A program made the position numbers and the translations under genes. This document shows, in pieces, positions 60,947 to 64,000 of a DNA stretch of 64,000 nt (positions are counted from its first letter, which is position 1; the number at the start of each line of letters is the position of its first letter). Below the pieces are notes generated by a model. That model was not told the origin of the DNA and did no database searches. It saw only the letters and a program-made list of their open reading frames with translations. Source of the DNA: Pararhodobacter aggregans (lineage in GTDB: Bacteria > Pseudomonadota > Alphaproteobacteria > Rhodobacterales > Rhodobacteraceae). The stretch is from contig NZ_QDDR01000012.1 in assembly GCF_003075525.1 (NCBI RefSeq), forward strand, positions 62,001 to 126,000. The letters are read 5' to 3'.

Positions 60947-62068
60947 ATGCTGGATATCGCGATCTGTGGCGGGGGTGTGGGCGGGCTTTGTGCCGCTATC
61001 GCCCTGCGCAGCATGGGTCACAAGGTCACCGTCTACGAACAGGCCCGACAATTCGGGCGGGTCGGCGCGGATATCAACCTGACCCCGAATGCGGTGCATG
61101 CCCTGGACCGGCTGGGCGCCAGCGAGGATCTGCGCCGGAACGCCGCGCGCCCGACCCATCGCATCAGCCGCACCTGGGACAGCGGTGAGGAAACCTCGCG
61201 CCTGCCGATGTCCGAGGCCGCCGAGGCCCGCTACGGCGCCCCGCAGCTGACCGTCCACCGCGCCGACCTGCTGGCCGCGCTGGAGGCCCTGCTGCCCGAG
61301 GGCGTGCTGCGTTTCGGCGCCACCGTCAAGACCGTCGGTCAGGATGAGGACGGCGCCTGGGCCGGGCTGTCGGATGGCGAGGTGATCCGCGCCGATGTGG
61401 TGATCGGCGCCGACGGCATCCATTCACCGGTGCGCGAGGCGGTCTTCGGGCCCGATCATCCGCAATTCACCGGCCTGGTGTCCTGGCGGGCCGTCTTCCC
61501 GCGCGAGAAGGGCGGCGATCTGCCCGATCTCGACGCCTTTACCAAATGGTGGGGACCGACCGCCGACCGGCAGATCGTCACCTTCCCGCTGACCCGGGGC
61601 GAGGAAGTCTTCGTCTTCGCCACCCACAAGCAGGAGGGCTGGGCCGAGGAAGGCTGGACGCTGCCCGGCGACATCACCGAATTGCGCGGCCATTACGCCG
61701 ACTTCCACCCGCACGCCCGCGCCCTGCTGGATGCCTGCGAGACGGTGCCCCGCTCGGCCCTGCATGTGCGCGAACCGATGGCGCATTGGTCGATGGGTCG
61801 GATCAGCCTTCTGGGCGATGCTGCGCATCCGATGGTCCCCTTCATGGCGCAGGGCGCCTGCATGGCGATCGAGGATGCGGTGGTGCTGGCCCGCGCGCTG
61901 GAAGGCGCCACGCCGGAAACCGCGCCCGAGGCGCTGACCCGCTATGAGGCGGCGCGCATTCCCCGCACGTCCGAGATCCAGCGTTCCTCGCTGGCCAATG
62001 AATGGCTGAAGACCCAGGGCAATGCCGATTGGGTCTATGGCTATCAGGCGTGGTCGGCCGAGGTCTGA
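60947..62068 (+). CDS. FAD-dependent aromatic monooxygenase (salicylate/6-hydroxynicotinate hydroxylase-like)
   Basis: A 373-residue group A flavoprotein hydroxylase. It has GGGVGGL (residues 8-14) with Glu31 for FAD binding, the DG motif VVIGADGIHSPVRE near 150, and GDAAHPMVPFMAQGACMAIEDA near 290. These enzymes hydroxylate activated aromatic rings with NAD(P)H and oxygen. The C-terminal DWVYGYQAW is reminiscent of 6-hydroxynicotinate 3-monooxygenase-type proteins, a weak resemblance. GGGAGAAGGCCG precedes the ATG. It converges with the iclR gene and shares a promoter motif with it, so both probably serve one aromatic-compound pathway. Confidence 0.88.
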   Translation: MLDIAICGGGVGGLCAAIALRSMGHKVTVYEQARQFGRVGADINLTPNAVHALDRLGASEDLRRNAARPTHRISRTWDSGEETSRLPMSEAAEARYGAPQLTVHRADLLAALEALLPEGVLRFGATVKTVGQDEDGAWAGLSDGEVIRADVVIGADGIHSPVREAVFGPDHPQFTGLVSWRAVFPREKGGDLPDLDAFTKWWGPTADRQIVTFPLTRGEEVFVFATHKQEGWAEEGWTLPGDITELRGHYADFHPHARALLDACETVPRSALHVREPMAHWSMGRISLLGDAAHPMVPFMAQGACMAIEDAVVLARALEGATPETAPEALTRYEAARIPRTSEIQRSSLANEWLKTQGNADWVYGYQAWSAEV

Positions 62069-62096
62069 GACCTCGGCCCCCCCGCGGTCAGCCCGG

Positions 62097-62891
62097 TCAG
62101 CCCGAATATCCCAGCGCCGCCGAGACCTCGGCGGCGGCTTTGCGGATCGCGGCCTCGATCTGCGCGGCGAGGGGCGTGTCGGGCTGGAACTGGCTTTCCG
62201 GCCCGGTCACGTTGAGCCCCGCCACCGCGCGGCCTTGGTGGTCAAAGATCGCCGCCGCGCACGAGCCGATGCCGCGCTCGAAATTGCCCGAACTCCAGGC
62301 CACGCCCCGCGTCGTATCGGCGGCGATCTGTGCGGCCAAGGCGTCGAGCGACGTCGCCGTCTTGTCGGTGAAGGTCGACAGGTCCGATCCGCCATAGCGC
62401 CGTTCCAGCTCTCCCGCGGGCAAGGCGCCCAGAAGGATGCGACCGATGGTCGTGGCATGGGCGGGCAGGCGCGAGCCCTCGCGGACATTGCTCACCAGAT
62501 GCGAATTCGGCGTCTCGCGCAGCAGGTAGATGATCTCCGTCCCCTCGAGGATGCCCATATGCGCGGACAGGCCCAGCTGGGTCACCAGCCGCGCCATCAC
62601 CGGCTGCGCAACGCGCACCACATCGCGCGACTTCAGCGCATCGGCGGCCAGCGCGATCATGCCGGGGCCCAGCTGCCAGCTGAGGCCCTCATCCTGCGTC
62701 TCGATCATGCGCTCGGCCTCCAGCGTGTGCAGAAGGCGGATCAGCGTGGTGCGGTTGATGCCCAGTTCGCGCGCCGTGGCGCTGGCGTTCGAGCATCGCG
62801 CGCCCCCGGCGATATGGCGCAGCAGGCGGAAGGCTCGGTGCACGGGCGGGACGGAATAGCTGGTTCCCTCGGATTCGGTCTCGTCGCTCAC
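62097..62891 (-). CDS. IclR-family transcriptional regulator
   Basis: A 264-residue IclR protein: winged HTH near residues 15-75 (PPVHRAFRLLRHIAGGARCSNASATARELGINRTTLIRLLHTLEAERMIETQDEG) and effector domain (LPAHATTIGRILLGALPAGEL; FERGIGSCAAAIFDHQGRAVAGLNVTGPESQF). The GTG at 62891 was chosen for its GGGAGGGAATTCAG site and because it immediately precedes typical IclR sequence; the frame remains open to 63059. It is divergent from the small-HTH/NitT operon and shares an 11-base promoter motif with the monooxygenase, so it likely regulates both sides. Confidence 0.9.
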   Translation of the reverse strand: MSDETESEGTSYSVPPVHRAFRLLRHIAGGARCSNASATARELGINRTTLIRLLHTLEAERMIETQDEGLSWQLGPGMIALAADALKSRDVVRVAQPVMARLVTQLGLSAHMGILEGTEIIYLLRETPNSHLVSNVREGSRLPAHATTIGRILLGALPAGELERRYGGSDLSTFTDKTATSLDALAAQIAADTTRGVAWSSGNFERGIGSCAAAIFDHQGRAVAGLNVTGPESQFQPDTPLAAQIEAAIRKAAAEVSAALGYSG

Positions 62892-63043
62892 CTGAATTCC
62901 CTCCCGTTTTCCTGTCCTTACGTCCGGCAAGCCCGTGCCGCAATCGCGCGCCACCTCTTCAGGCCTGATGCCCAAAGCAACGGCGTATCGGCGACACATC
63001 CCGTTTTCTTCAAGATTCTTCTTGACCGAATCTTTGCCTGCGC

Positions 63044-63063
63044 CAATAATGAACATCATGTTC
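63044..63063. promoter_or_regulatory. Predicted IclR operator in the divergent iclR / transporter promoter
   Basis: CAATAATGAAC (63044-63054) is the exact complement of the motif at 60917-60927. It overlaps the perfect palindrome GAACAT-C-ATGTTC (63051-63063). A further GAAC half-site follows at 63070. The 244-base gap between the two divergent starts holds no coding sequence. Confidence 0.6.
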
Positions 63064-63135
63064 TAATATGAACGGTTTTGCAAGGCCAAAGATCAGACGG
63101 TCCCGCGAAGCCAGAGCCAGCCACAGGAGACGCCG

Positions 63136-63438
63136 ATGGACGCTTTCAAGGATCGACTCTCGCAACGCGCCCGCGACACCTCGCGCCCCGCGCTGGCGCA
63201 TCAATCGCTGGGCCGCCCTCTGTCCGGGCCCGAGCAGGCGCTTGCCGCAGCGCTGATGGAGGTCATGGGGACGCGCGAACATGATTTCGCCGCCGTCGCC
63301 GCCGCGCTCAAGGCCAAGGGCCTGGCCGCGCCGGTCTCGGGCCGGACGGACTGGGATCTGGCGCTGCTGGAATCCGAACTGAAGGCGATCAACGCCGATC
63401 TGGACGCGGCCTATGCGGAAAACGGCTATGGCGCTTGA
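63136..63438 (+). CDS. Small protein, possible recombinase-like HTH-domain family
   Basis: A 100-residue, mostly helical, charged protein (SGPEQALAAALMEVMGTREHDFAAVAAALKAKGLAAPVSGRTDWDLALLESELKAINADLDAAYAENGYGA). AGGAGACGCCG precedes the ATG and the next gene overlaps it by 11 bases, so it is genuinely expressed with an ABC importer. The pattern resembles a small family annotated as recombinase-like helix-turn-helix proteins that recurs beside NitT/TauT transporters and aromatic oxygenases. The resemblance is from memory of sequence style. No membrane segment or signal is present. Function unknown. Confidence 0.75.
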   Translation: MDAFKDRLSQRARDTSRPALAHQSLGRPLSGPEQALAAALMEVMGTREHDFAAVAAALKAKGLAAPVSGRTDWDLALLESELKAINADLDAAYAENGYGA

Positions 63439-64000
63439 ATTCGACCACGTCACCAAGACCTTCGCCCTGCCGTCGGGGCAGGAACTGACCGCCGTCAGCG
63501 ACATCAACTTCAAGGTCGAGAAGGGCGAATTCGTCTCGGTCGTCGGGCCCTCGGGCTGCGGCAAATCGACGATCCTGTCGATGACTGCGGGCCTCTATCA
63601 GCCGACCAGCGGCATCGTGCGCGTCTCGGGCGAGGTGGTGACCAAGCCCAATCCGCATGTCGGCTTCATGCTGCAAAAGGACCTGCTGCTGCCTTGGCGC
63701 ACCATCGTCAAGAACGTCGAATTCGGGCTGGAATCGCGGGGCGTGTCGAAGAGCGAACGCCGCGACCGCGCCATGGCCGAACTGGAGCGCTGCCACCTCA
63801 AGGGCTTCGAGAACCATTACCCCTATCAGCTGTCCGGCGGGATGCGGCAGCGCGCGGCGCTGGCCCGGACGCTGGCCATCGACCCCGATATCATCCTGCT
63901 GGACGAACCCTTCTCGGCGCTCGACGCGCAGACCAAGCTGCTGATCCAGGACAGCTTTGCCGAGACGATCAAGGAGGCGGGGATCACCACGCTGCTGATT
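63428..64000 (+). CDS. NitT/TauT-type ABC transporter ATPase, N-terminal part
   Basis: The gene runs off the right edge after 191 codons with no stop. Visible motifs are Walker A GPSGCGKST, the Q-loop GFMLQKDLLLPWRTIVKNVEFG, signature LSGGMRQR and Walker B IILLDEPFSALDAQTK. LPW after the Q-loop and overall style are characteristic of SsuB/TauB/NrtD-like ATPases that import sulfonates, nitrate, or small heterocyclic and aromatic compounds. It overlaps the small HTH-like gene by 11 bases. Placement with IclR and a FAD monooxygenase favours an aromatic or heterocyclic substrate. Confidence 0.92.
   Translation, partial: MALEFDHVTKTFALPSGQELTAVSDINFKVEKGEFVSVVGPSGCGKSTILSMTAGLYQPTSGIVRVSGEVVTKPNPHVGFMLQKDLLLPWRTIVKNVEFGLESRGVSKSERRDRAMAELERCHLKGFENHYPYQLSGGMRQRAALARTLAIDPDIILLDEPFSALDAQTKLLIQDSFAETIKEAGITTLLI

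Noticed and set aside
1-64000. tRNA, rRNA, IS elements, phage genes or CRISPR arrays
   Set aside because: No cloverleaf-like or rRNA-like stretch, transposase, terminal repeats, integrase or regularly spaced repeats were seen. Base composition is even except in short promoter regions.

Overview
The window is uniformly GC-rich, with densely packed operons, frequent ATGA/GTGA stop-start overlaps and many ABC, TTT and MFS transporters beside GntR, MarR, LysR, LacI and IclR regulators. The assimilatory nitrate cluster has the order nasT-nasS-leader-transporter-nirB-nirD-nitrate reductase-cysG, the arrangement known from Paracoccus. Together with the Aap amino-acid transporter and the TTT system this points to a Rhodobacteraceae-like alphaproteobacterium, probably Paracoccus or a relative. 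That placement is inferred from gene content and order; no rRNA, tRNA, IS element, prophage or CRISPR array was seen.

Layout. (1) 1-4.1 kb: end of an iron(III)-type ABC permease, an aldo/keto reductase, an NTF2-like protein, and a FadR-type regulator divergent from an iron/polyamine-type binding protein. (2) 4.2-14.2 kb, minus strand: nitrate assimilation (nasTS, nitrate transporter, nirB, nirD, nitrate reductase, siroheme synthase) with an ANTAR-type RNA hairpin in the leader. (3) 14.4-21 kb: a TctCBA transporter plus FAD-linked hydroxyacid dehydrogenase, divergent from marR-sulfatase across a 17-bp-arm operator. (4) 21-27.2 kb: LysR divergent from metC-aapJQMP. (5) 27.4-39.2 kb, minus strand: LacI regulator followed by one operon of isochorismatase-like protein, dipeptide-type ABC transporter, hydantoinase/oxoprolinase A and B, and an alanine-racemase-like protein. 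(6) 39.6-48.4 kb: fatty-acid beta-oxidation operon (fadE, thiolase, fadJ, CoA hydrolase/transferase, MFS). (7) 48.5-60.7 kb: fused 2-oxoacid dehydrogenase E1, IclR, Rid protein, class III aminotransferase, two amidases and a complete LIV-type ABC transporter. (8) 60.9-64 kb: FAD aromatic monooxygenase, IclR, a small HTH-like protein and the start of a NitT/TauT-type ATPase.

How the parts work together. Region 2 takes up nitrate, reduces it to ammonium and makes the siroheme its nitrite reductase needs, with NasS/NasT controlling transcript read-through. Most other regions are self-contained transporter + enzyme + regulator catabolic modules. Regulatory DNA links several of them. A paired LacI operator precedes the hydantoinase operon and an exact third copy lies inside the hyuA coding sequence. 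A perfect 11-base motif is shared by the promoters of the FAD monooxygenase and of the IclR/NitT transporter. The strongest candidates for undescribed biology are the LacI-hydantoinase-racemase operon with its intragenic operator and the amidase/aminotransferase/E1-fusion operon of region 7.
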